Below are positions 35,428 through 43,892 of a stretch of DNA of 64,000 nt, piece by piece. The translations under genes and the position numbers were made by a program. The notes below the pieces were generated by a model, which searched no databases, was not told the origin of the DNA, and worked only from the letters and a program-made list of their open reading frames with translations. The DNA is from Planktothrix sp. PCC 11201. Lineage in GTDB: Bacteria > Cyanobacteriota > Cyanobacteriia > Cyanobacteriales > Microcoleaceae. How positions within the stretch are numbered: the first letter of the stretch is position 1; every line of letters begins with the position of its first letter. The DNA lies in assembly GCF_900009135.1 (NCBI RefSeq), contig NZ_LT797710.1, positions 544,913 through 608,912 on the forward strand. Direction: 5' to 3'.

Positions 35428-37806
35428 TTAATAATTATTGGAACCTTCCGAATATCCACCATCCGAGGAATATCCACCATCCGAGGAATATCCACCATCC
35501 GAGGAATATCCATCGCCATTACTGTAGGAATTGCTATAGGAGTTATTATTTTCCGAATAGCCACCATCAGAATATTCAGAATTGCTGGCGTAACTGCCAT
35601 CAGCCCTAGCAGCTTGGGCGGGATCACCGGGATCACCATCTTCAATAGCTACTTTTGACCCGGTTTCAATACTATTGGGTTGATGGGCTTTAGCTTTAAT
35701 ACTGCCTTTACGTCCTTCTAATTCAGGCAGTTTCGGGAACTTCTCAACCGGCATTCCCTCGACCACTTGTCGCATAAATTCCCCCCAACTATAGGCCGCA
35801 CTACTACTAGCGCCCCAGGTCGGATCATTATTGTCATTTCCTAACCAAATTCCGGTTACAGCTTGGGGAATATAACCAATAAACCATAAATCCCTGGCTT
35901 CTTCAGAGGTTCCGGTTTTACCCGCCACCTGTCGATCCGATAAAGCCGCTGGGCCTCCGGTTCCCGCATTCACAACTCCTTCTAACATCCAAGTAGTGAT
36001 GGCGGCGCTATTTTTATCTAACACTTGTTTGGGTTTAAATTTAGCTTGATAAATAATATTTCCCTGTTTATCTAAAACACGACGAATGCCATGGGCTGGA
36101 ATATAATTACCTTCATCGGCTAGGGTTCCGTAAGCATTAGTTAACTCCAACAAATTAACTTCATAGGCTCCTAAAGCCATAGCATAGGTCGGCTTTAAGG
36201 GTGATTTAATTCCCATATCTTTCGCCAGTTTCATTGCCGGTTCAAACCCAACATCTACTAATACTTTAACCGCAATTACATTCACAGAACGGCTTAAAGC
36301 ATCGGACATCGACATCCATCCAGAATGCTTATTCCCATAATTTCGAGGACGGTAGCCATCTACTTTATAGGGTTCATCTAAATAGCTATCATAGGGGGAG
36401 AAACCCGCCCCAATTGCCGTCGCATAAACTAATCCTTTAAAGGTTGATCCGGGTTGTCTTTGAGCTTGGGTAACGCGATTAAATTCACTATCTTTATATT
36501 GATATCCTCCCACCATGGCTTTAACTTCTCCGGTTTTTGCTTCTATAGAAACTAAAGCCGCTTGACCAAAATTTGAACCCGCACCATCAATTTCCACCGC
36601 ATCTTTCACGGTTTTTTCAGCAGCTTCTTGCCATTTCACATCTAAACTGGTTTCAACTGTTAACCCACCAGCTTCCATGGCTTCTTTAGAAACATATTGG
36701 GGGAGTTCTTTTAAGACATAACTAGAAAAATAAGGAGCTTTAACTAATAACCGTTTAGGTTGACTGGGTTTGAGGGTCAGGGGTTCTTCTATTGCGGCTT
36801 GGGCCTCGGCTGCGGTAATGACTCCCGCCGTCTGCATTCTTTGGAGAACAATATTGCGCCTTTTTTTAGCCGCTTCTGGATTTTCCAAAGGAGAATATTG
36901 ACTCGGTGCCGGGGGTAAACCCGCTAACATTGCCATTTCCGACAAAGTTAATTCATTTACGGACTTACTAAAATAAACATGGGCCGCATCCGCGACCCCG
37001 TAAGCACCCGAACCCAAATATACTAAATTCAAATAGCGTTCTAGGATATCATCTTTACTAATTTGGTCTTCTATTTTCCAAGATACCATTGCCTCTTTGA
37101 GTTTCCGAATCAGACTATGTTCTTGATTCAAATAAACAATCCGAGCTAACTGTTGGGTAATGGTACTTCCCCCTTCCACCACTCCCCCGGCTAATATATT
37201 AGAGCCAACGGCGCGGACAATGCCTTGATAGTCCACCCCATCATGGTCATAGAAACGAATATCTTCAGTGGAAATGAACGCTTGTGCCAGTTTTTCGGGA
37301 ATTTGTTTGAGGCGGAGTTTTTCCCTGGTTGCTGGCCCGGTTTGCATTAAAATATCACCGTTATTGGCCTTAATCGTAATCGTGCCATCGCGACTAAAGG
37401 AGGCTATCCCACTCACCGAGACCGGGGGTAGACTCTGATCAATCTGATACCATTGCCAAGCCCCATAACCCAAGGCCCCACCGCCCACACTGATCACCCC
37501 AACTCCAATCCACACCCTCGGACGACGATACCAGGGTTTCCCTTGAGGGTCTTTAGAGGTGAAACCTTGACGCAGTTTGGCCCATTGGGAATTGAGCCGA
37601 TTCAGAGCGTGACGATACCAAGTCCCATCTTGGGGGTTCGACCCAGAAGCAGTTTCCGCAGAAACCTGATCGGGATCTACTTCCGTCGCCATCACGGGCG
37701 ATGTCAAAAGGGGCTGAGTTGAAACCGCACTAGAAGTATTTTCCTGGTAGGTTTCTGACTCTAACGAGTCCGTTTTGGGTCTGGATGGTAATTGAGATTC
37801 TTCCAT
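35428..37806 (-). CDS. class A penicillin-binding protein (transglycosylase/transpeptidase)
   Basis: A 792-residue bifunctional peptidoglycan synthase of the PBP1A family. A cytoplasmic tail of about 95 residues is followed by one membrane helix (VWIGVGVISVGGGALGYGAW). The GT51 glycosyltransferase has EDIRFYDHDGVDYQGIVRA with catalytic Glu and GGSTITQQLARIVYL. The transpeptidase has the SxxK serine in QRQPGSTFKGL, SRSVN and KTGTSEEARD. The C terminus is a Ser/Gly/Asn-rich tail containing tandem SSDGGY repeats. I start at ATG 37806; a TTG four codons upstream is in frame. It acts in the periplasm. chlG lies upstream in the same direction. Confidence 0.95.
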   Translation of the reverse strand: MEESQLPSRPKTDSLESETYQENTSSAVSTQPLLTSPVMATEVDPDQVSAETASGSNPQDGTWYRHALNRLNSQWAKLRQGFTSKDPQGKPWYRRPRVWIGVGVISVGGGALGYGAWQWYQIDQSLPPVSVSGIASFSRDGTITIKANNGDILMQTGPATREKLRLKQIPEKLAQAFISTEDIRFYDHDGVDYQGIVRAVGSNILAGGVVEGGSTITQQLARIVYLNQEHSLIRKLKEAMVSWKIEDQISKDDILERYLNLVYLGSGAYGVADAAHVYFSKSVNELTLSEMAMLAGLPPAPSQYSPLENPEAAKKRRNIVLQRMQTAGVITAAEAQAAIEEPLTLKPSQPKRLLVKAPYFSSYVLKELPQYVSKEAMEAGGLTVETSLDVKWQEAAEKTVKDAVEIDGAGSNFGQAALVSIEAKTGEVKAMVGGYQYKDSEFNRVTQAQRQPGSTFKGLVYATAIGAGFSPYDSYLDEPYKVDGYRPRNYGNKHSGWMSMSDALSRSVNVIAVKVLVDVGFEPAMKLAKDMGIKSPLKPTYAMALGAYEVNLLELTNAYGTLADEGNYIPAHGIRRVLDKQGNIIYQAKFKPKQVLDKNSAAITTWMLEGVVNAGTGGPAALSDRQVAGKTGTSEEARDLWFIGYIPQAVTGIWLGNDNNDPTWGASSSAAYSWGEFMRQVVEGMPVEKFPKLPELEGRKGSIKAKAHQPNSIETGSKVAIEDGDPGDPAQAARADGSYASNSEYSDGGYSENNNSYSNSYSNGDGYSSDGGYSSDGGYSSDGGYSEGSNNY
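35451..35504. repeat. 18-bp tandem repeat in the penicillin-binding protein tail
   Basis: Three exact head-to-tail copies of AATATCCACCATCCGAGG and a partial fourth. In the protein they give repeated GGYSSD units, so unit number can change without breaking the frame. Confidence 0.9.
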
Positions 37807-37934
37807 TGGTTCGGACAAATGGTTAGTTTAATTGAATATTCGACAGTATATTCTAGGATAGCCCAGGCAAAAGCCGACTTTCTTCAATAGTTAGCTGTCG
37901 AATCGGTGACCTCGCCAAAAATCGAGGTTTTTTC

Positions 37935-37970
37935 CCTGATCCCCGGCTTTACACCAGGGTAGGGATCAGG
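37935..37970. terminator. hairpin downstream of chlG
   Basis: CCTGATCCC (37935-37943) pairs perfectly with GGGATCAGG (37962-37970). A second hairpin, ACCTCG (37909-37914) / CGAGGT (37923-37928) with a T-run, points the other way (plus strand). Together they separate chlG from the penicillin-binding protein gene. Confidence 0.5.
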
Positions 37971-37985
37971 CCGTTTGATCGGAAA

Positions 37986-38999
37986 TTAACCTACAATCGC
38001 CGCATGACCTATAGCTAAACCCACAACTAGCATTCCTAAAACTAGAAACGGTTGGGCGCTTGCTTGATATTTAACATCATTTTCTACAGGATTGCGTAGA
38101 AAATACATATCTTGGAAAGTAATTTGAGGAATAATCATCAGTAAAAGCACCGTAGCATATAGATTTTGCTTGATACTAACTAAATAAACCGCCATCCCGG
38201 CTTGGAAAATATCAATCATTAAAACACAAATCCACGCCGCCGTCGTGATCCCAAACATCACTGGCAGGGATTGTAACCCCAATTGGCGATCGCCTTCCAC
38301 ACTTTTAAAGTCATTAACAATGGCAATTCCTAACCCCGCTAAACTATAAAATAGGGTTAACACCATCAGGGTTGGGGTGAGTTCTCCAAATAACGCATGA
38401 CCCGCCCACCAAGGTAAAGCAATATAACTCGCTCCAAGTGCATAATTCCCTAACCAGCCATTTTGTTTGAGTTTCAGGGGGGGTGCAGAATAAATATAGG
38501 AGACAAATGCCCCACCGATACATAAAACCGTAATTATGGGAAATTCATGGCCCGCCCAAGTATCTAATAGGTAGGAAATCCCTATTCCTAAACCCAATAA
38601 GAGGAAAATTTGGGTAACGACTTGGGGAATGGAAATCACCCCGGAAGGAATGGGACGATAGGGCTCATTAATGGCGTCAAGTTCGCGATCGTAAAAATCA
38701 TTCATGGTCTGGGTGTACCCGGTCATTAATGGCCCAGACATTAACATACAGGTCGCCACCTTTAACACATCTTCCACTGACCAACTAAAATGTCCCGATG
38801 AAGCCGCGCCACAGACCACCCCCCAAATTAAGGGTATCCAGGTGATCGGTTTCATTAATTGCAGGCGAATTTTCCAGATAGAGGTTTCTCCCGAGGACGC
38901 CCCTTTCATCCCTAACAGTTGTCGGGTTTTGGCGCCGCGATCTGAATTGGCTTCTTTGGTTAATTCTTCTGAGGGTTGAGACGATGGAGTATCCGACAT
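37986..38999 (-). CDS. chlG: chlorophyll a synthase
   Basis: A 337-residue membrane prenyltransferase that attaches the phytyl or geranylgeranyl chain to chlorophyllide a, the last step of chlorophyll synthesis. It has the UbiA-family sites MNDFYDRELDAINEPYRPIP (NDxxDxxxD) and VNDFKSVEGDRQLGLQSLP, with eight to nine hydrophobic segments. The N-terminal part (KTRQLLGMKGASSGETSIWK) is typical of cyanobacterial ChlG. It acts in the thylakoid membrane. No other chl genes adjoin. The start at ATG 38999 is the only reasonable one. Identity is secure. Confidence 0.97.
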   Translation of the reverse strand: MSDTPSSQPSEELTKEANSDRGAKTRQLLGMKGASSGETSIWKIRLQLMKPITWIPLIWGVVCGAASSGHFSWSVEDVLKVATCMLMSGPLMTGYTQTMNDFYDRELDAINEPYRPIPSGVISIPQVVTQIFLLLGLGIGISYLLDTWAGHEFPIITVLCIGGAFVSYIYSAPPLKLKQNGWLGNYALGASYIALPWWAGHALFGELTPTLMVLTLFYSLAGLGIAIVNDFKSVEGDRQLGLQSLPVMFGITTAAWICVLMIDIFQAGMAVYLVSIKQNLYATVLLLMIIPQITFQDMYFLRNPVENDVKYQASAQPFLVLGMLVVGLAIGHAAIVG

Positions 39000-39097
39000 G
39001 ATCCTTTATACGTTTGTGTGTTGAGTATCTGCAATATAGAAATTAACATTAACATGGAGTTGGCTGTTAACTGTCTTAAAAAGGGAATAGGAAATGT

Positions 39098-39156
39098 AGG
39101 GGCGGGTTCTACAAGGGTTAATAATTCCAACCAATAATCTTTCTAAACCCGCCCCT
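39098..39156. terminator. long inverted repeat AGGGGCGGGTT / AACCCGCCCCT
   Basis: An 11-bp perfect stem (39098-39108 with 39146-39156) across a 37-base loop, between the GT39 gene and chlG. The core GTAGGGGCG is shared with the 28-bp palindromes near 6.1 and 7.8 kb and with the element at 42151, so this is one family of repeats. A smaller hairpin (GGGTTGG/CCAACCC, about 39209-39227) lies just after the GT39 stop. Confidence 0.55.
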
Positions 39157-39229
39157 TTTGTTACATTTAAAAAATCTAACTTAATATTAGAAACCTATAG
39201 CAAGCCAAGAGGGTTGGAAGACCCAACCC

Positions 39230-40927
39230 CTACGTTTTTAATGATGAAGGTTTCTTAGTTATTAATATCCAGTCGGGAGTTTGATCAATTTTTTTAACGT
39301 TGTTTAACTCTAATTTTTTCAGGGTATTTTCTTTCAATAATAAATAGGGTTGATCTAGGGTTTGCCATTTATCTTTCAGGGTCGCATCATCAACAGCATG
39401 AATATGGCGATCGCTATAAAAATTCAACGACGGCCGCCCAGACCGATGACCCATATAAATTTCTTTTCCTGGGGGTGTTCCCTCCCGTACAATTGTCGCC
39501 ACGGGTTTAACGGCAAAATCTTCATTTAACTCCCAAACCCAATAATTAGAAGTAAAAAATAACAATAAAGATACATAGGTTCCCCAAAATAGAACTAGCA
39601 AAAATTGTCGATCTTTTTGGCTAATTAAAACCGCTACAAAAGACATTGTTAACATCAACGCTCCGAAGGTGAATTGTAAATCCCGTTGAGGAATAAAATT
39701 AGGAATAACCCAAGAAAGCATCCCGCCAAAATAACAATATCCCAGGGCTGAAATCATCGCCAATAGAATAAACAGGGGTAAGAGTTGATCCGGCGTAGGT
39801 TTAACAAAATGTTCATACTTGCCTCGCCCCACTTTTCCCAATTTCCATAACCCAATATCCCGATCGCCTTCCTTCCAAACTTCTGCCAAATATCGCCCCA
39901 CCGCCAACGCCAATACCGGATAAATTGGTAAAACATACCAGGGTAATTTAGTCGTCATCAAGGAAATTGCAGCAAAATAAATCCCAGACCAAACTATAAT
40001 TAATTTAGCCCAACTTAAATTCCGATTTTGCCAAGCTAATCTTAATCCCTGGGGCAAAAATAACAGCCAGGGCCAGCCATATTTCAAAAGTTCTAATACA
40101 TAATACCAAATCGGCCCGGAATGGTTCTCAACCGGTTGCCAAACTCGTTGTAAAGATTGATCGACTAAATTTCCCTGAATAAATCCCTGTCCATAATAAA
40201 TCCATTGCGCCCCATACCAAACACCTACAGGTACTAAACCCAACCCTAAACCCAACCATAGATAGGGACTAGTTAATAACCGGGGCGTATCCCATAAGAG
40301 GAAGAAAAACGCGATCGCCCCTAATAATAATCCTAAGAAAATCCCCTTAGTTAAACATAATAATCCAAAGGCAATTCCCGACCCTAAAGCAAATCTTAAA
40401 TCCCGTCGAGAGCGCAATACACACCAAACTAAAACTAACCATAAAAATATCACTGTGCCATCTAACATTGCTAACCGCCCTTGACGGATAACAGGCATTA
40501 AGGTTAGATAAACTAAAGCTGAAAATAAAGCCGAGGTACGATGGCGAAATAACTCTAAACCAATCCCATATAAAATAGGCACAGAAATCGCCGTTAATAA
40601 GGCAGAAGGAAGCCGCGCCATCCATTCATTTACCCCCCCCATTTGATAGGCAAAAGCCATTAACCAATGCACTAAAGGAGGCTTATTCAAATAGGGAATT
40701 CCATGCAAAGTTGGATGCAGCCAAGTTTGTTGTCCCCTGCCCATTTCCCGCGCCACTTGAGCCACTAAGCCCTCATCCCAATCTCGCAGGGGGACTCCTC
40801 CTAAATGCAGTCCATAGAGGGTCAGCGCCGCCACTAATAAACCTAAAACCCATAATAAATCCACCCAACGATCAACGGGTCGCATTTGGCGCAAAGGACT
40901 ATCCCCAGTAAAAATTTGACGTGACAT
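39230..40927 (-). CDS. GT39-family membrane glycosyltransferase (ArnT-like)
   Basis: A 565-residue inner-membrane protein with about 11-12 hydrophobic segments and the GT39/GT-C catalytic loop after the first of them: LRDWDEGLVAQVAREMGRG (the Asp-Glu pair is the expected active site), then HPTLHGIPYLNKPPLVHWL. These enzymes move sugars from lipid carriers to lipids or proteins on the outer face of the membrane; ArnT is the lipid A example. The acceptor here is unknown. A soluble C-terminal part (about 480-565) reads PPGKEIYMGHRSGRPSLNFY. It diverges from prfB, with 88 bases between. Family assignment is secure, function is not. Confidence 0.9.
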   Translation of the reverse strand: MSRQIFTGDSPLRQMRPVDRWVDLLWVLGLLVAALTLYGLHLGGVPLRDWDEGLVAQVAREMGRGQQTWLHPTLHGIPYLNKPPLVHWLMAFAYQMGGVNEWMARLPSALLTAISVPILYGIGLELFRHRTSALFSALVYLTLMPVIRQGRLAMLDGTVIFLWLVLVWCVLRSRRDLRFALGSGIAFGLLCLTKGIFLGLLLGAIAFFFLLWDTPRLLTSPYLWLGLGLGLVPVGVWYGAQWIYYGQGFIQGNLVDQSLQRVWQPVENHSGPIWYYVLELLKYGWPWLLFLPQGLRLAWQNRNLSWAKLIIVWSGIYFAAISLMTTKLPWYVLPIYPVLALAVGRYLAEVWKEGDRDIGLWKLGKVGRGKYEHFVKPTPDQLLPLFILLAMISALGYCYFGGMLSWVIPNFIPQRDLQFTFGALMLTMSFVAVLISQKDRQFLLVLFWGTYVSLLLFFTSNYWVWELNEDFAVKPVATIVREGTPPGKEIYMGHRSGRPSLNFYSDRHIHAVDDATLKDKWQTLDQPYLLLKENTLKKLELNNVKKIDQTPDWILITKKPSSLKT

Positions 40928-41015
40928 AGTTTCGATGTTAACTGTTGACTGTTCCCCAATTCCCGCTAAAATTAAAAGTGTACCTTTTCGTGTTGAAAGA
41001 CGGTAAGTGATCGCA

Positions 41016-42138
41016 ATGGATGTTTTAGAAATTAAACGGGAAATCGAACTGTTATCTGAGCACCTGGGTAAAACCCAGGACTATCTTTGACCTGCCTGCA
41101 CTTCAAGCTAAAATTCAAGATTTAGAGCAAGTTTGTGCCCAGCCCGACTTTTGGGATGAACAAAAAACCGCACAACAAACCCTTCAACAGTTGAATGATC
41201 TTAAATCAATTGTGCAGCAGCAGGAACACTGGCGACAAGCTATTGAAGATACAAAAGCTATCTTAGAACTTTTGGAGTTAGAAACCGATGACTCCCTGTT
41301 AGAAGAAGCCACCACCACGGTTTCCCGACTTAATCGAGAATTTGATCAATGGGAATTGCAGCAACTGCTCTCGGGGATTTACGATCAACATGGTGCTATT
41401 TTAACCATTAATGCCGGAGCCGGGGGTACCGATGCCCAAGACTGGGCCGAAATGCTCCTGCGGATGTATACTCGCTGGGGGGAAGCTCAAGGATATAAAG
41501 TCCATTTAACCGAAATTTCTGAAGGGGATGAAGCCGGAATTAAATCGGTTTCTTTGGAAATTGACGGCCGTTATGCCTACGGGTATTTAAAAGGAGAAAA
41601 AGGCACGCACCGTTTAGTTAGAATTTCACCGTTTAATGCCAACGATAAGCGACAAACCAGTTTTGCTGGGGTGGAAATTATGCCAATTTTGGATAATTCT
41701 ATTGAGTTGGATATTCCTGATAAAGACCTAGAAATTACCACCACTCGGTCTGGGGGAAAAGGCGGACAAAATGTTAACAAAGTGGAAACCGCCGTGCGAA
41801 TTGTTCATCTACCCACGGGAATTGCTGTGCGTTGTACCCAAGAACGATCTCAGTTACAAAATAAGGAAAAAGCCCTAGCGTTGTTGAAGGCAAAATTATT
41901 AATTATTGCTCAAGAACAACGGGCAAAAGCGGTGGCAGAAATTCGCGGGGATTTAGTCGAAGCGGCTTGGGGAAATCAAATTAGAAACTATGTATTTCAT
42001 CCCTATCAAATGGTGAAGGATTTACGCACTAATGAAGAAACCACGGCAATTCAGGATGTGATGGATGGCAAACTGGATGCTTTTATTCAAGCCTATTTAC
42101 GTCAGGAACATCAAATCCTAGAACCCCAAACCGCCTAA
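41016..42138 (+). CDS. prfB: peptide chain release factor 2, programmed +1 frameshift
   Basis: RF2, which terminates translation at UGA and UAA. The gene is split: 24 codons from ATG 41016 end at an in-frame TGA (41088-41090) in CAGGACTATCTTTGACCTG. After CTT, slipping forward one base gives GAC CTG and continues to 42138, for 373 residues in total. The slippery CTT-TGA-C matches the well-known prfB site; the upstream Shine-Dalgarno-like element is the weaker CCAGGA. Low RF2 favours slippage and so restores RF2. The main part shows SPF in [14 protein letters not shown] and GGQ in [18 protein letters not shown], the stop-codon and peptidyl-transfer motifs. It is not a pseudogene. Confidence 0.97.
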
Positions 42139-42152
42139 ATTTTAAACCCGTA

Positions 42153-42172
42153 GGGGCGGGGTTTTCCCGCCC
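42153..42172 (+). terminator. GC-rich hairpin after prfB
   Basis: GGGCGGG (42154-42160) pairs with CCCGCCC (42166-42172) across GTTTT. The CGTAGGGGCGGG lead matches the palindromic repeat family of this window. It separates prfB from the caspase gene; no T-run follows. Confidence 0.5.
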
Positions 42173-42184
42173 ACCCCAATTAAT

Positions 42185-43459
42185 ATGACAACATTAAACA
42201 ACTGTTACGCCCTGATTATTGGAATTGCTAATTATCAAAAAATCAAACCTTTACCATCAACGGTTTTAAATGATGCTAAGGATATTTATAGTTTACTCAC
42301 CGAACCTTCATTCTGTGGTTATTTAATTGAAAATGTAGAATTATTATTAGATGAAAAAGCCACAAAATCAGCGTTAACTCAAGCATTAACGGATTTATCT
42401 ACTAAAACCAACGCCGATTCAACGGTATTAATTTACTTCTCAGGACATGGCGGTAGAATTGAATTCGGGCCGACGGCGGGAGAATATTTATTACCCGTTG
42501 ATACGGTTTATACCTCCGGTGCATCCTTAGCAGAAACCGCTATTTCAGGAATTCAATTCACAGAGGCATTAAGAGCTATTCCAGCCCGAAAATTAGTGGT
42601 AATTTTTGATTGTTGTCACTCCGGGGGAATTGGTCAACCCAAAGATCCAACCATCCCGGAAATCAAAGGGGGATTACCGGATAATTATTATGATCAATTA
42701 GTCCAAGGGAAAGGTCGGGTTATATTCGCCTCCTCTCGTAATACCGAACAATCCTATGTAACTTCTGGTTCAACTAATAGCGTTTTTACTAAACATTTAA
42801 TCGCCGGATTAAAAGGCGGAATTACTAGCAATGACGGATTAATTAGAATATTCGATATTTTTGAGTATTTACAACCGAAAGTTACCGGCGACCAACCCAA
42901 CCAACACCCAATTTTTAAATCTGATATTGAGGAAAATTTTCCCCTCACCCTATATTTAGGCGGACAAAAAGGAGTGAGTCCGGTTTCTCCTTCTGTACAG
43001 GAAGAATTTCGCTATGATGTTTATATTAGTTATGTGGATGAAGAACCAGATTCGACCTGGGTTTGGGATGTTTTAGTGCCGAAATTAGAAGCGGAAAACT
43101 TAAAAGTTGCAGTTTCAGGAGATGTGGATTTATTAGGGGTCGCACGGGTAATTAATATAGAACGGGGTGTTAAGTTTTCTAAACGAACCCTTGTCATTTT
43201 ATCGAATTTATACTTAGATAATAGTATGGCAGAATTTGAGAATGTTTTAGTTCAAAACTTGGGAATTAGAGAATGGAAAGCTCGTTTGGTTTGTGTACGA
43301 AAAGAGGACGTTGATCCGTCTAAACTTCCCGAACGCCTACAATTAGAAAAACCTCGGAAGCTGGACGATTCTCGACGCGGTGAACGGGATTTTAAACATT
43401 TAATTGACGAGTTAAAAAAACCGCTTCCGGGTCACACCGCATCGGGACTTTACGAATAA
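42185..43459 (+). CDS. caspase-like (C14) peptidase fused to a TIR domain
   Basis: A 424-residue cytosolic protein. Residues 5-260 are a C14 caspase/metacaspase-like domain with catalytic His88 in LIYFSGHGGR and Cys144 in VIFDCCHSGG; the start (NNCYALIIGIANYQKIKPL) and VFTKHLIAGLKGG are family landmarks. Residues 275-424 are a TIR-like domain: FRYDVYISYVDEEPDSTWVW, RTLVILSNLYLDNSMAEFEN with the conserved Glu350. TIR domains either bind other TIRs or hydrolyse NAD. The downstream gene starts with a related TIR, which suggests recruitment by homotypic TIR contact. A proteolytic death or defence effector is inferred. No Shine-Dalgarno is seen at ATG 42185. Domain calls are firm. Confidence 0.93.
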   Translation: MTTLNNCYALIIGIANYQKIKPLPSTVLNDAKDIYSLLTEPSFCGYLIENVELLLDEKATKSALTQALTDLSTKTNADSTVLIYFSGHGGRIEFGPTAGEYLLPVDTVYTSGASLAETAISGIQFTEALRAIPARKLVVIFDCCHSGGIGQPKDPTIPEIKGGLPDNYYDQLVQGKGRVIFASSRNTEQSYVTSGSTNSVFTKHLIAGLKGGITSNDGLIRIFDIFEYLQPKVTGDQPNQHPIFKSDIEENFPLTLYLGGQKGVSPVSPSVQEEFRYDVYISYVDEEPDSTWVWDVLVPKLEAENLKVAVSGDVDLLGVARVINIERGVKFSKRTLVILSNLYLDNSMAEFENVLVQNLGIREWKARLVCVRKEDVDPSKLPERLQLEKPRKLDDSRRGERDFKHLIDELKKPLPGHTASGLYE

Positions 43460-43514
43460 TTGAAATAAATCAATAATTCTGTTATATTATTGTTATAGAC
43501 TTGTGATTAGTCGA

Positions 43515-43555
43515 TCCTAACCCCCAGGGTGAGTTAATAATTTGGGGGTTAAGGA
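43515..43555 (+). terminator. hairpin terminator after the caspase-TIR gene
   Basis: AACCCCCA (43519-43526) pairs with TGGGGGTT (43543-43550), extended outward by TCCT/AAGGA with one bulge. It suggests the caspase-TIR and TIR-STAND genes have separate transcripts. Confidence 0.5.
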
Positions 43556-43583
43556 TTAGGAAGGTTAACACAGAACCGTCTGC

Positions 43584-43735
43584 GTCAACTTAATTCTAAA
43601 AGCCTTGAAATAAATTTCAGGCTTAAAACTAAAACCCGTTAAAACGGGTTAATGAAGACCGGTGTTTAGTTATCTTTAGATAGCTTTAGCTTTAAGCCCG
43701 AACTTTAGTTCCGGGCTAACGTGGGTTAAGTTGAC
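43584..43735. mobile_element. MITE-like element with 10-bp terminal inverted repeats
   Basis: GTCAACTTAA (43584-43593) and TTAAGTTGAC (43726-43735) bound 152 bases that contain no gene but three internal hairpins: AGCC..TGAAAT/ATTTCA..GGCT (about 43601-43624), AACCCGTT/AACGGGTT (about 43636-43651) and AGCCCG/CGGGCT (about 43695-43717). The layout fits a non-autonomous miniature element. Confidence 0.55.
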
Positions 43736-43892
43736 ACTAATGAATACATAACCCCCTCCTACAGAACGAGAATATCAGGGAAAGCGATCGCAAAATCATA
43801 CGGAAAGTTCCTCTAATCATCAGGTAATAGAAAGCAGGTGAATCGATAGTATTAAAGACCCGCTTCACCCACGAAAAACCAGAGGTGTTGCT

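Larger units (their letters stand above)
43460..43892. other. 433-base intergenic region with terminator and MITE-like element
   Basis: It contains a hairpin near 43515-43555, a 152-base element with terminal inverted repeats (43584-43735) and the promoter region of the TIR-STAND gene, with Shine-Dalgarno AGAGGT before ATG 43893. No further gene is seen. Confidence 0.6.

Noticed and set aside
35451-35504. 18-bp repeats as a CRISPR array
   Set aside because: Units are contiguous without spacers and in frame with the penicillin-binding protein.
37630-37650. GGGTTCGACCC as a tRNA T-arm
   Set aside because: It lies inside the penicillin-binding protein coding sequence and no cloverleaf surrounds it. 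No other tRNA-like sequence was found.
41016-41090. prfB as a pseudogene with an early stop
   Set aside because: The TGA lies in the conserved CTT-TGA-C slippage site and the +1 frame continues into an intact RF2.
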